Origin: Paenarthrobacter ureafaciens
GTDB lineage: Bacteria; Actinomycetota; Actinomycetes; Actinomycetales; Micrococcaceae
DNA length: 64,000 nucleotides
Assembly (NCBI RefSeq): GCF_004028095.1
Contig: NZ_SBHM01000007.1
Span: 2,852,001 to 2,916,000, forward strand
Direction: 5' to 3'
Shown one piece after another: positions 17,194 to 25,615 of the stretch. The notes below the pieces were generated by a model that ran no database searches, was not told where the DNA came from, and was given only the letters and a program-made list of their open reading frames with translations. Each line of letters begins with the position of its first letter. The stretch's first letter is position 1. The position numbers and the translations under genes were made by a program.

Positions 17194-18812
17194 AAGGAAT
17201 GGACACCACGAAAGGGCCGGACACCACGAAAGGGCCGGGCACCACGAAAGGGCGCGACGCCGTGAAGGGCCGGGCCGCCGTCGGCAACAGTGCGTGGTGG
17301 GCCGCGTGCGCCGGCGTGGTCTCCGGCGGAGCAGGCATCGCGGCCGGCGAGGTGACGGCAGCATTTCTCAGCCCGCTCGTCTCACCGGTCACGGCCCTCG
17401 GGGGAGCGGTCATCGACGCGGTACCGCCGGTAGTCAAAGACGTGGTCATCCGGCTTTTCGGCACGGCGGACAAGATCGTGCTGGTGGTGTCCATCGTTGT
17501 GTGTGCTGCCATCCTGGCCGCTGCCGCCGGAGTGCTCGAACGCCGGCGGACCGGGTGGGGGCTCGCTCTGGCGGGGCTGGCCGGCGTCGCCGGATTGACG
17601 GCCGTCCTGACCCGGGCGCAGTCCACCCCGCCGGCGGCTTTCGCCCCTGTGCTTGCGGCGGTCGTGACCATGGTGGTGCTCCGGGCGTTGATCCGCCGCT
17701 TGGACGCGTGGGACCGGCCGGTGGAGGCTGTGCCCCGCACATCCCTGGCCCGCCGCAGCTTCCTCAACGCTTTGGGCGGCTGGTCCATGGCCGCAGTAGC
17801 CGCGGGAGCGGTGACGGCCGTCCTTACCCGGGCAACCGCCGTCGCGTCCGGGTTCCGCGGGTCAATGACCCTCCCGAGGCCGGCCACACCGCCGCAAACG
17901 GTTCCATCCGGGGCCTCGCTCCCGGTGGAGGGCATCAGTGCCTTGGTGACGCCGAACGCCGACTTCTACCGGATCGACACCGCACTGACCATACCGGCCA
18001 TTGACCCGCCGTCCTGGAAGCTCAAAGTCACAGGGCTCGTTGAACGCGAGATCGAGATCGACTTTGCGACCCTCCTCGCCAAGCCCATGACGGAGCGGCA
18101 CATCACCATCGCCTGCGTATCCAACGAGGTGGGCGGGGACCTGATTGGCAACGCGCTCTGGCTCGGTTGGCCCGTCAGGGAGTTGCTTGCACTCGCCGTC
18201 CCCAAACCAGGGGCGGACGTGGTCTTGTCCACGAGCAACGACGGGTGGACTGCCGGCACGCCGCTTGAAGCGCTCACCGATGACAGGGACGCCCTCCTCG
18301 CCGTGGGCATGAACGGCGAACCGCTGCCCCTTGAACACGGATTCCCGGTTCGCCTGGTGGTCCCTGGCCTGTACGGATTCGTCTCCGCCACCAAGTGGGT
18401 CACTGAATTGAAGGTCACACGCTTCGGGGACGAAAAAGCATATTGGACAACGCGCGGATGGAGCGACCGGGGTCCCATCAAAACCCAGTCGCGGATCGAT
18501 GTGCCACGCAGCGGGCGGACCGCCGCAGCAGGGACTGTACAGTTCGGCGGCGTCGCCTGGGCCCAGCACCGGGGCGTCAGCCGGGTGGAATTGCGTGTCA
18601 ACCGCGGGGACTGGAAAGTGGCTGAGCTTGCTCCCGGGATCTCCGCCGACACCTGGTACCAGTGGCAGTTGGCGCTGGACCTCGCCCCCGGCGACTACGA
18701 GGTGCAGGTCCGGGCGACGGACTCCACCGGCGAACCGCAGGTCGAGAAGCGCTCGCCCGTAGCTCCCGACGGCGCCACGGGTTACCACACCATCAACGTG
18801 AAGGTCGCCTGA
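17190..18812 (+). CDS. Membrane-anchored sulfite-oxidase-family molybdopterin oxidoreductase
   Basis: 540-aa protein. The N-terminus has three imperfect TTKGP repeats, then about four to five hydrophobic segments (residues ~35-55, 85-115, 120-155, 185-215) ending in a RRSFLNALGG twin-Arg-like turn. From about residue 255 comes an oxidoreductase molybdopterin-binding domain, with the Mo-ligand cysteine C309 in ITIACVSNEVGG and LVVPGLYGFVSATKWV. A Mo-co dimerisation domain follows (VAWAQHRGVSRVELRVN to GYHTINVKV). It is co-transcribed with the two-component system and adjacent to Moco synthesis genes. Substrate is unknown; sulfite, sulfoxide or another S/N-oxide are family possibilities. The start is ambiguous within the repeat. 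Confidence 0.88.
   Translation: MKGMDTTKGPDTTKGPGTTKGRDAVKGRAAVGNSAWWAACAGVVSGGAGIAAGEVTAAFLSPLVSPVTALGGAVIDAVPPVVKDVVIRLFGTADKIVLVVSIVVCAAILAAAAGVLERRRTGWGLALAGLAGVAGLTAVLTRAQSTPPAAFAPVLAAVVTMVVLRALIRRLDAWDRPVEAVPRTSLARRSFLNALGGWSMAAVAAGAVTAVLTRATAVASGFRGSMTLPRPATPPQTVPSGASLPVEGISALVTPNADFYRIDTALTIPAIDPPSWKLKVTGLVEREIEIDFATLLAKPMTERHITIACVSNEVGGDLIGNALWLGWPVRELLALAVPKPGADVVLSTSNDGWTAGTPLEALTDDRDALLAVGMNGEPLPLEHGFPVRLVVPGLYGFVSATKWVTELKVTRFGDEKAYWTTRGWSDRGPIKTQSRIDVPRSGRTAAAGTVQFGGVAWAQHRGVSRVELRVNRGDWKVAELAPGISADTWYQWQLALDLAPGDYEVQVRATDSTGEPQVEKRSPVAPDGATGYHTINVKVA
17202..17255 (+). repeat. Three 18-bp tandem repeats at the start of the molybdoenzyme gene
   Basis: Units at 17202-17219, 17220-17237 and 17238-17255 follow GACACCACGAAAGGGCCG with few changes; degenerate half-units flank both sides. 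They encode (D/G)TTKGP. The period is a multiple of 3, so copy-number change keeps the frame. Confidence 0.9.
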
Positions 18813-18817
18813 GGCCC

Positions 18818-18848
18818 TACGCTGGGTAGGTCCGGATCGTACGGACCT
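18818..18848 (+). promoter_or_regulatory. Putative moeA operon promoter and 5' hairpin
   Basis: TACGCT (18818-18823) is a -10 candidate. A perfect 7-bp inverted repeat (AGGTCCG 18828-18834 with CGGACCT 18842-18848, 7-nt loop) would form the very 5' end of the mRNA or be an operator. moeA has its own AGGAGG site (18868-18873). Confidence 0.45.
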
Positions 18849-18878
18849 GAGAATGACCCTGAACACAGGAGGACGCCC

Positions 18879-20093
18879 GTGCCAAGATCCGTTGCTGCCC
18901 ACCGCGGCGCCGTCGTGGAACTGCTCACCAGGCAAGCAGCCCGGAAAGGCACCGAGGAACTGCCGCTGCTGGATGCCATAGGAAGAGCGCTCGCAGCAGA
19001 CCTGCGGGCACCGGTGTCGCTGCCGCCGTTCGCCAACTCGCAGATGGACGGTTTTGCCGTTTTCTCGGCGGATATCCCCGACGGCGGCGCGGAGCTCAGG
19101 GTGGGGGCGCCGGTTCCGGCCGGTGCCCGGCCGGCGGCACTGGAACGTGGCTTTGCCGTTCCCATCATGACCGGCGCCATGCTTCCCAAGGGGGCAGACG
19201 CCGTCGTCCCGATCGAGCGGGCGGTTCCTTCAGTGTTTCCTGCCGCCGGAGCCGTAGATGCGCTGGTCCGGCTTCCTGCCACGGCTCCCGGAACCTTCGT
19301 CCGGGATGCCGGAAGCGACATCGCCGAAGGTGCCTTGGCGTTGGCAGCCGGGACATCACTGGGGCCGGCGCAACTGGGCTTGCTGGCGGCGCTCGGTCTG
19401 ACGAGCGTGGAAGTGCGCAGTCCACTGCGGGTACTGCTGGTCACCACCGGCGATGAGGTCGTCGAACCCGGGAACCCGCTGGTGACAGGCAAAATCTACG
19501 ACTCCAACGGAACGCTTCTGGAGGCGTCCATGCGCCAGGCGGGGCTTGAGGTGGTGCGGAACGGAATCTCCGACGACGATCCTGCCGGGCTGCTCGATGT
19601 CCTGCGGAAGCACACGGACAACGGAAGTGCCGTGGATCTTGTGGTCACTACCGGCGGGGTCAGCAAAGGCGCGTACGAGGTGGTGCGCCAGGCAATGGCA
19701 GGCGAAGACGTCGAATTCGTGCCCGTGGCCATGCAGCCGGGCGGGCCGCAGGGAATCGGGACCTTCAACGACGTCCCTTTCCTTGGCTTTCCCGGGAACC
19801 CCGTCAGTTGCCTCGTGTCGTTCGAAATGTTCCTCCGGCCTGCGCTATCGGAAGTCCTCGGTGCGCCGAGGCCCAGGCAGATGCTGCCGGCACGGCTCGC
19901 CGAACCGTTGACATCGCCCAAGGGAAAGCACCAGGTGCGGCGCGGGATCATCGAAAACGGCGTAGTCCGCCTTGAAGGCGGCGCTGGTTCGCACCTCGTC
20001 CATGCGCTGGCCCGCTCCAACGCATTGATCCAGGTGCCCGCCGACGTCACGGAATTACAAGCAGGAGACGAAGTGGAAGTATGGGTGCTGTGA
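18879..20093 (+). CDS. moeA: Molybdopterin molybdenumtransferase MoeA
   Basis: Inserts molybdate into adenylylated molybdopterin (404 aa). Domain I/II starts with [15 protein letters not shown]. The nucleotide-like domain has [17 protein letters not shown] and [11 protein letters not shown], and the C-terminal domain IV closes the protein. GTG 18879 follows a perfect AGGAGG. It heads moeA-moaC-mog-moaE, whose genes overlap one another by 13, 4 and 11 bp, indicating one translationally coupled operon. Confidence 0.96.
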   Translation: MPRSVAAHRGAVVELLTRQAARKGTEELPLLDAIGRALAADLRAPVSLPPFANSQMDGFAVFSADIPDGGAELRVGAPVPAGARPAALERGFAVPIMTGAMLPKGADAVVPIERAVPSVFPAAGAVDALVRLPATAPGTFVRDAGSDIAEGALALAAGTSLGPAQLGLLAALGLTSVEVRSPLRVLLVTTGDEVVEPGNPLVTGKIYDSNGTLLEASMRQAGLEVVRNGISDDDPAGLLDVLRKHTDNGSAVDLVVTTGGVSKGAYEVVRQAMAGEDVEFVPVAMQPGGPQGIGTFNDVPFLGFPGNPVSCLVSFEMFLRPALSEVLGAPRPRQMLPARLAEPLTSPKGKHQVRRGIIENGVVRLEGGAGSHLVHALARSNALIQVPADVTELQAGDEVEVWVL

Positions 20094-20665
20094 ACCAAAC
20101 TTCCCATGAATCCGGTAGCCTGACACACCTGCGCCACGACGGTACGGCCCAGATGGTTGATGTCTCTGACAAAGCTGTCACCACCCGCGAAGCCACAGCA
20201 GCAGCAACAGTGCGGAGCAGGCCCGAGGTTCTTGCCCTCCTTGGTGCGGGCGAACTGCCCAAGGGCGATGCCCTGGCGGTGGCACGCGTCGCCGGAATCA
20301 TGGCAGCCAAGAAGACTCCCGAGCTCATTCCGTTGTGCCATCCACTGCCCATCTCCAAAGTCACTGTGGACTTTGAACTGGGGCGGGATGCTGTCCAAAT
20401 CCTCGCCACGGTCAAGACCCGGGGCGTCACCGGAGTCGAGATGGAAGCCCTGACGGCTGCTTCGGTGGCTGCGTTGAGCGTCTACGACATGATCAAGGCT
20501 GTGGACAAGCACGCGGTCCTCACAGACATCCATGTGCTGGCCAAGAGCGGCGGCAAGAGCGGCAGTTGGAGCCTTGGGGGTCAACCGGGAGTCACTGGAA
20601 CTTCCGACGCTGCAACCTCCGGCGCCGGGGCCGTTGCCGACCCTTCCGCTGGAGGACAGGCATGA
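20081..20665 (+). CDS. moaC: Cyclic pyranopterin monophosphate synthase MoaC
   Basis: Works after MoaA to form cPMP (194 aa). Conserved text includes [23 protein letters not shown] with the active-site His region, [22 protein letters not shown] and [12 protein letters not shown] 20081 overlaps the end of moeA by 13 bp. After about residue 165 there is a ~30-residue Gly/Ser/Thr/Ala tail, longer than in typical MoaC (about 160 aa) and probably disordered. Confidence 0.96.
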   Translation: MGAVNQTSHESGSLTHLRHDGTAQMVDVSDKAVTTREATAAATVRSRPEVLALLGAGELPKGDALAVARVAGIMAAKKTPELIPLCHPLPISKVTVDFELGRDAVQILATVKTRGVTGVEMEALTAASVAALSVYDMIKAVDKHAVLTDIHVLAKSGGKSGSWSLGGQPGVTGTSDAATSGAGAVADPSAGGQA

Positions 20666-21165
20666 GCGCCTGCGAGCCTGGCGCGCACGGGCCCCGGAAG
20701 GCCGGCGTCGTGATCGCCTCCACGCGAGCGGCGGCCGGAACCTACCGTGACGGGACCGGCCCGGTCATCCAGGATTGGCTGGCGGAGCACGGCTTCGATG
20801 TATTTCCGACCATGGTGGTGCCGGACGGTGAGCCGGTGGGCGCGGCCCTGCGTGCGCTCCTGACCCAGGGGCCCTCGGTCATTATCACCAGCGGCGGGAC
20901 GGGACTCAGCCCGGACGACCACACACCCGAGATGACCCTGCCACTCCTGGACCGCGAAATCCCGGGAATCATGGAAGGGATCAGGCGTGCAGGCAGCGAA
21001 AAAACACCCATGGCCATGCTGAGCCGCGGCCATGCCGGGACCGCCGGCAAGACCTTCATCATCAACCTCCCCGGTTCGCCGAAAGGGGTCATGGACGGTT
21101 TGTCCGTGCTGGACCCGCTACTCGGACACCTTTGTGAACAATTGGAAGGAAACCATGGCCACTGA
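20662..21165 (+). CDS. mog: MogA/MoaB family molybdopterin adenylyltransferase
   Basis: 167-aa protein predicted to adenylylate molybdopterin before metal insertion by MoeA. Visible are [19 protein letters not shown], the [11 protein letters not shown] motif, then [13 protein letters not shown] 20662 shares ATGA with the moaC stop, which fixes the start although the frame is open further upstream. MoaB and MogA cannot be told apart with certainty from sequence alone. Confidence 0.93.
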   Translation: MSACEPGAHGPRKAGVVIASTRAAAGTYRDGTGPVIQDWLAEHGFDVFPTMVVPDGEPVGAALRALLTQGPSVIITSGGTGLSPDDHTPEMTLPLLDREIPGIMEGIRRAGSEKTPMAMLSRGHAGTAGKTFIINLPGSPKGVMDGLSVLDPLLGHLCEQLEGNHGH

Positions 21166-21610
21166 AACAGACTTCGAAGTTGTCAGTGCAGTGCTCAGCG
21201 CCGAGCCGATCTCCGTGGACCAGGCTATAGCCGCCGTCGAATCGGATACGGCCGGGGCCGTCGTCAGCTTTAGCGGCGTAGTACGCAACCACGACGGCGG
21301 CAAACCCGTGGACCGCTTGAGCTACAGTGCGCATCCCACTGCCCACCGCACCATGTCCGAGGTAGTGGCCGCGCTCGTGGCCGAGCATTCCGGCGAGGCC
21401 CAACAACCCGTCCGGATCTGGGCCGCGCACCGCGTGGGTTCCTTGGAAGTCGGAGACCCCGCCTTGGTGTGCGCCGTGGCTGCCGCGCACCGTGGGCAGG
21501 CCTTTGCCGTCTGCGCCGAGCTGGTTGACCGGATCAAGGCCCAGGTACCCATCTGGAAGGAACAGTTCTTCAGCGACGGCACCGTGGAATGGGTCGGCGC
21601 GGGGGAGTAG
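21155..21610 (+). CDS. moaE: Molybdopterin synthase catalytic subunit MoaE
   Basis: Large subunit of molybdopterin synthase (151 aa); with MoaD-thiocarboxylate it converts cPMP into molybdopterin. It carries AGAVVSFSGVVRNHDGG, YSAHPTAHRTM, RIWAAHRVGSLEVGD and the catalytic-lysine region AQVPIWKEQF. ATG 21155 follows TTGGAAGGA and overlaps mog by 11 bp. It is the last gene of the Moco operon; dapB follows after 79 bp with its own promoter. Confidence 0.96.
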   Translation: MATETDFEVVSAVLSAEPISVDQAIAAVESDTAGAVVSFSGVVRNHDGGKPVDRLSYSAHPTAHRTMSEVVAALVAEHSGEAQQPVRIWAAHRVGSLEVGDPALVCAVAAAHRGQAFAVCAELVDRIKAQVPIWKEQFFSDGTVEWVGAGE

Positions 21611-21676
21611 CCGGGGCTTTGCCTGGCAGTGGTTCGCCGGCCTGGTAACGGTTCCGTCCTGTCCGGGCCCCGGCGG

Positions 21677-21682
21677 TAGTGT
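21677..21682 (+). promoter_or_regulatory. -10 element of leaderless dapB promoter
   Basis: TAGTGT ends 7 nt before ATG 21690, so dapB is likely independent of the Moco operon. Confidence 0.55.
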
Positions 21683-21689
21683 TGATGCC

Positions 21690-22448
21690 ATGACCGAACA
21701 ACTTGCCGTAGCAGTACTTGGCGCCCGCGGGCGCATGGGAATCGAAGCCGTCAAAGCTGTTGAAGCAGCCGAGGACATGAAGCTGGTAGCCGCCCTTGGC
21801 CGCGGCGATTCCCTGGAGACGCTGCTTGAGGCAGGAGCGCAGTACATCGTGGACCTGACAGTCCCCGAGACCACCGAAGCCAACGTCCGGTTCGCCGTCG
21901 AGCACGGCATTCACGCCGTCGTTGGAACCACGGGATGGGACGCGTCACGCCTGGACTCCCTGCGCGAATTGCTGGAGCAGCAGCAGGGCACCGGCGTCCT
22001 GATCGCTCCGAACTTCGCCCTCGGATCGGTGCTGGCATCTGCGTTCGCCGCCAAGGCGTCGAAGTACTTCGAATCGGTGGAAATCATTGAGCTGCACCAC
22101 CCCAACAAGGTGGATGCCCCCTCGGGAACAGCAGTACGGACAGCGCAGTTGATCGCTGAGGCACGCAAGGAAGCGGGTCTGCCGTCCAGCCCGGACGCCA
22201 CGGAGTCCGCCCTTGAGGGAGCCCGGGGATGCGAAGTGGACGGAGTCCGCGTGCACAGCGTCCGCCTGCGCGGCCTGGTGGCACATCAGGAGGTGCTCCT
22301 GGGCGGCCCCGGCGAGCAGCTGACTTTGCGTCACGACTCCTTTGACCGTGCGTCCTTCATGCCCGGTGTCCTGCTGGGCCTGCGCAAGGTTGCTGCCCAC
22401 CCCGGCCTTACTGTGGGCCTTGACGGGTACCTGGACCTGGGGCTTTAG
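21690..22448 (+). CDS. dapB: 4-hydroxy-tetrahydrodipicolinate reductase
   Basis: Second enzyme of the lysine/meso-diaminopimelate branch (252 aa). N-terminal Rossmann motif VLGARGRMG; active-site HHPNKVDAPSGTA with the catalytic His-His and Lys; C-terminal SFMPGVLLGLRKV. The start follows from the -10 spacing. dapA (24677) and dapF (37266) are also in the window. In many actinobacteria dapB lies nearer to pnp and the M16 peptidase gene; here the Moco block lies between. Confidence 0.96.
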   Translation: MTEQLAVAVLGARGRMGIEAVKAVEAAEDMKLVAALGRGDSLETLLEAGAQYIVDLTVPETTEANVRFAVEHGIHAVVGTTGWDASRLDSLRELLEQQQGTGVLIAPNFALGSVLASAFAAKASKYFESVEIIELHHPNKVDAPSGTAVRTAQLIAEARKEAGLPSSPDATESALEGARGCEVDGVRVHSVRLRGLVAHQEVLLGGPGEQLTLRHDSFDRASFMPGVLLGLRKVAAHPGLTVGLDGYLDLGL

Positions 22449-22452
22449 GACC

Positions 22453-22941
22453 ATGTCGAACTTCTGGCACACCCTCAAGAACAACAGGACCAAGATCTGG
22501 GTTGGCGCCATCACCTTGCTGCTGGTGCTGTACTTGGTGGTTTCCCTGCAACGCTCGTTGTTGCTGCTGGGGGACCCCAACCCCGTGGCCAAGGGGATCG
22601 GTGCGGCCTACCTCGTCCTGCCTGTGGTTGGTGCGTGGGCGCTGATCCGCGAGCTGCTCTTCGGTGCACGGACTGAACAGATGGCCAAAGTCCTCGAAGC
22701 CGAGGGCGGCCTTCCGGTGGATAACCTGCCGCGCACTCCGGGCGGAAGGATCGTCCGCTCCGCGGCGGACGCTGAATTCGAAAAGTACAAGGCCGAGGCC
22801 GAGGCAGCCCCGGAGGACTGGCGCTCATGGTTCCGGCTCAGTTGTGCGTATGACGCTTCAGGTGACAGGAAGCGTGCCCGGGCATCGATGCGCGACGCCG
22901 TGAAACTGTTCCGCGATCAGTCGACGGCCGCCGGGCGGTAG
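22453..22941 (+). CDS. Membrane protein with TPR-like soluble domain, unknown function
   Basis: 162-aa protein starting 4 bp after dapB (TAGGACC before ATG). Two membrane segments (about residues 15-35 and 48-68) are followed by a soluble helical region in which EDWRSWFRLSCAYDASGDRKRARASMRDAV looks like a single tetratricopeptide-type helix pair. It is probably co-transcribed with dapB. Its 3' end overlaps the convergent acyltransferase-like gene by 25 bp. No enzymatic function is suggested. Confidence 0.78.
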   Translation: MSNFWHTLKNNRTKIWVGAITLLLVLYLVVSLQRSLLLLGDPNPVAKGIGAAYLVLPVVGAWALIRELLFGARTEQMAKVLEAEGGLPVDNLPRTPGGRIVRSAADAEFEKYKAEAEAAPEDWRSWFRLSCAYDASGDRKRARASMRDAVKLFRDQSTAAGR

Positions 22942-24152
22942 CTCCCCAGGCGTGAGGCCTGGTGGGCCAGCCACTCCAAGGGTCCGCGGCGGCGGAGCAG
23001 TGCAAAGACGGCACCTACGGCGATCACTGTGAGTGCCTGCGCCCAGTACATGGTTTCGTTCGTCCAGCCGCTGGGAAGGGGCTGGTCCACAAACCAGGAC
23101 ACCGCCCACACATGGAGCGAATACAGCGTCAGCGTCATGGCTCCCGGACCGCTGAGGACCAGCAGGAACCGTACGCCAATCCTTTCCGACCAGCTGCCCA
23201 GCAGCAGGAAGAAACCTATTGCCGCGGCGGCCGTTCCGCCGGTGTGGAGCAGGTCAAGCGTGGTTCCGGCGTGTGGTGATGCGGTGACCAGCCACCACAA
23301 TGAGTCCGTTTGGCGCAGGCCCGTCAGGTTCACTTGGAGCATGCTCTCCAGGGGGTAGCCGCGGACGCCCGGCAGCGTACTCAAGGCAGCCCGCCCACCC
23401 CAGGCTTCCATGGCCAGGATTCCCAGGACTTTCGACACGATGGCCACGGCTGTTCCGACGGCAAGCAGGAGGACTTGCACCCGCTGCTTGGACAACGCGA
23501 GCCTGCCGATCAGCAAACCGAGCAGCAGGTACGAGATCCGCTGGCACACGGGGTAGTAACCCGTGAAGAAGAGGTCTGCGAGGAGCGCCCCGGGGGTCTG
23601 CAGGTCTTCGACGTTGGGGTTGTGCCCTAGCTGCAAGGGCGGGTTTGCCTCCAGTAGCACCGGTCTGACGAGGTAGCCGAGGACCGGGGAGAGCAGTATC
23701 CATCCCGCCGCCCACGCGCTCAGCGCCCGGACGCCCAGTCCAAGGAAGGGCAGGATGCACAGGAACAGGACTGCATAGTGCACCAGGATGATGGCTACGT
23801 TGACTTCCAGCCCGCCCAGCGCCAGCCCGACGACGGCGATCACCAACGCGCGCAGCGCTACGCCACTCTTGTCGGCCCCCAGCTCAGTCCCTCGGCGCGG
23901 TGCCTGTTTGCCCGTGGCGAGGGCAAGACCGACTCCGGCGAGGACCGCGAACAACGCTGACGACCTTCCGGAGAAGGTCAAGCCGATCCATGTTGGTTCC
24001 CAACCCGGTGCAGGTCCGAAGGTCGGCAGGAGATGGGTGGCCATCATGCCCAAAAGCGCGGCACCGCGTGCCGCGTCGATGCCCGTGAGGCGCGGAGAGA
24101 AGTTGCGGCCCGGCGAAGCCATGCTGTTCGGCGTCGTGCCCGGGGAAGTCAT
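22917..24152 (-). CDS. Multi-pass membrane protein, DUF1624/DUF418 acyltransferase-like
   Basis: 411-aa protein with about ten hydrophobic segments. The N-terminal RLTGIDAARGAALLGMMATH is the HGSNAT-like/DUF1624 signature, and the C-terminal RRRGPLEWLAHQASRL is the DUF418 ending. Such proteins are thought to be membrane acyltransferases acting on cell-envelope sugars, but the substrate here is unknown. The ATG at 24152 is divergent from the SOS-controlled small gene (118 bp between starts). The 3' end overlaps the preceding TPR-like gene. Confidence 0.82.
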   Translation of the reverse strand: MTSPGTTPNSMASPGRNFSPRLTGIDAARGAALLGMMATHLLPTFGPAPGWEPTWIGLTFSGRSSALFAVLAGVGLALATGKQAPRRGTELGADKSGVALRALVIAVVGLALGGLEVNVAIILVHYAVLFLCILPFLGLGVRALSAWAAGWILLSPVLGYLVRPVLLEANPPLQLGHNPNVEDLQTPGALLADLFFTGYYPVCQRISYLLLGLLIGRLALSKQRVQVLLLAVGTAVAIVSKVLGILAMEAWGGRAALSTLPGVRGYPLESMLQVNLTGLRQTDSLWWLVTASPHAGTTLDLLHTGGTAAAAIGFFLLLGSWSERIGVRFLLVLSGPGAMTLTLYSLHVWAVSWFVDQPLPSGWTNETMYWAQALTVIAVGAVFALLRRRGPLEWLAHQASRLGSYRPAAVD

Positions 24153-24240
24153 GAAGTGATCGTCTCACGGCCGACGGCGGCCTGAATTATCGAAAGCTCC
24201 CCGGACGTGCCATGACGCCTCCCCACGCCGAGACCTTGTT

Positions 24241-24258
24241 TTCGAACATATGTTCGAA
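24241..24258. promoter_or_regulatory. LexA (SOS) box, perfect palindrome
   Basis: TTCGAACATATGTTCGAA is a perfect 18-bp palindrome and matches the actinobacterial/Gram-positive LexA operator core GAAC-N4-GTTC exactly. It is immediately followed by the -10 TAATAT (24259-24264), so LexA would sit on the promoter of the gene at 24271. Confidence 0.9.
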
Positions 24259-24264
24259 TAATAT
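24259..24264 (+). promoter_or_regulatory. -10 element of the SOS-controlled small gene
   Basis: TAATAT begins at the base after the LexA palindrome and ends 6 nt before ATG 24271, giving a leaderless, LexA-occluded promoter. Confidence 0.65.
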
Positions 24265-24270
24265 GGCGGC

Positions 24271-24615
24271 ATGAACGACGCTTCCCGATCAGCAGACGGC
24301 ATGCGCGGCCCCATGAAGGCCATGAGTCCAGGAGTGGTGGACTTCCTGTTCAGGCAACTCGTGGCAGGCGAACCGCCCGAGGATGTGCAGTGGTGCCACG
24401 AGGGTGTGGTGCTCGGTGAACAGGCTCCCGGCGCCGAACTCGCGCGCAGGCTGACCGAGACGGACCTCGACGCCCTGACGCCCTTGGAGCTGTTCGAATA
24501 TGTGCGGGCCACCCAGCGGCTGGTGACCTGGGCTGAGCACCTCAAGGAGTTGGCCGTATCGCGCTACTGCTCGGAGGAGGCCGCGGGAACCCCCGCGAGT
24601 CCCAACGTCCGGTGA
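24271..24615 (+). CDS. Small SOS-controlled protein resembling a DUF222 N-terminal segment
   Basis: 114-aa protein, not confidently in a named family. The helical stretch LDALTPLELFEYVRATQRLV with WAEHLKELAVSRY resembles the start of DUF222/HNH-endonuclease (13E12-type) proteins, but no DUF222 core or HNH motif follows; the protein simply ends. A perfect LexA box and a leaderless -10 precede it. From memory, several mycobacterial 13E12-family genes belong to the DNA-damage regulon, which fits. It could be a truncated remnant or a free-standing module. Its stop is 62 bp before dapA, which has its own promoter. Confidence 0.7.
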   Translation: MNDASRSADGMRGPMKAMSPGVVDFLFRQLVAGEPPEDVQWCHEGVVLGEQAPGAELARRLTETDLDALTPLELFEYVRATQRLVTWAEHLKELAVSRYCSEEAAGTPASPNVR

Positions 24616-24663
24616 TGACGACCATCACGCGGGCCGCATTCCCGTAACCGGCGCGGGACAGGG

Positions 24664-24669
24664 TAACGT
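24664..24669 (+). promoter_or_regulatory. -10 element of leaderless dapA promoter
   Basis: TAACGT ends 7 nt before ATG 24677. No ribosome-site-like sequence precedes the gene. Confidence 0.55.
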
Positions 24670-24676
24670 TTTTCCT

Positions 24677-25588
24677 ATGTCTGACTCCCGCGCGCGCATT
24701 CCCGCTCTTGGTACCCTGCTGACCGCCATGGTCACCCCGTTCACCGAGGATGGCAAGGTCGACTACGACCAAGCCGCAGCGCTGGCAGAAAAGCTCGTCC
24801 AGGACGGTTGCGACGGCCTCGTGGTCACCGGCACCACGGGGGAGACCTCAACCCTCACTGATGAGGAAAACCTCGGCATGTTCCGTGCCGTCAAGGAAGC
24901 CGTTGGCGGCAAGGCCGCCATCATCGCCGGAACCGGCACCAACGACACCGCACACTCGGTGCATTTGTCGCAGCGTGCCGCCCAGCTGGGTGTTGATGGT
25001 CTTCTGATCGTCACTCCCTACTACAACAAGCCCAGCCAGGCCGGCGTGCGGGCGCATTTCGAGACGATCGCTTCTTCCACGGACCTGCCCGTCATGCTGT
25101 ATGACATTCCGGGCCGATCCTCAATTGCCATCGCACCCGAGACCATGATCGCGCTGGCTCAGCACCAGAACATCGTTGCCGTGAAGGACGCCAAGGCCGA
25201 TTTCGCCGCCGCCACGCGGGTCATGGCTGAAACGGACCTCGTCTTCTATTCGGGTGATGACGGCCTGACCCTCCAGTGGATGGCGATGGGTGCTGCCGGC
25301 CTTGTGGGCGTCACCACGCATGTGGCCACCCGGCGCTTCCGTGAGCTCATTGATGCCATGAACGCGAACGACCTCGCGACAGCGAGGACCATTAACTTTG
25401 AATTGGAGCCCGTGGTGCGCGCAACCATGACCCGGGTCCAAGGCGCAGTAGCCGCCAAGCAGATTCTCAAGTGGCAGGGAGTCCTGCCCAACTCGGTTGT
25501 CCGTTTGCCCCTCGTGGAGCCGGACCAGGCCGAGATCGACACCATCCGCGGGGACTTGGCTGAGGCCGGAATGGACTTCAACGTCTAG
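24677..25588 (+). CDS. dapA: 4-hydroxy-tetrahydrodipicolinate synthase
   Basis: Condenses pyruvate with aspartate semialdehyde in lysine/DAP synthesis (303 aa, TIM barrel). Substrate-binding GTTGETSTLTDEE, the active-site Tyr in YYNKPSQAGVRAHFE, YDIPGRSS and the Schiff-base Lys in VAVKDAKAD are visible. It is followed after 27 bp by the RNase J gene, the dapA-rnj pairing common in actinobacteria. Start supported by the -10 hexamer. Confidence 0.97.
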   Translation: MSDSRARIPALGTLLTAMVTPFTEDGKVDYDQAAALAEKLVQDGCDGLVVTGTTGETSTLTDEENLGMFRAVKEAVGGKAAIIAGTGTNDTAHSVHLSQRAAQLGVDGLLIVTPYYNKPSQAGVRAHFETIASSTDLPVMLYDIPGRSSIAIAPETMIALAQHQNIVAVKDAKADFAAATRVMAETDLVFYSGDDGLTLQWMAMGAAGLVGVTTHVATRRFRELIDAMNANDLATARTINFELEPVVRATMTRVQGAVAAKQILKWQGVLPNSVVRLPLVEPDQAEIDTIRGDLAEAGMDFNV

Positions 25589-25615
25589 GACGGTTCCGCC
25601 GGAAAGAAGCAAAAT

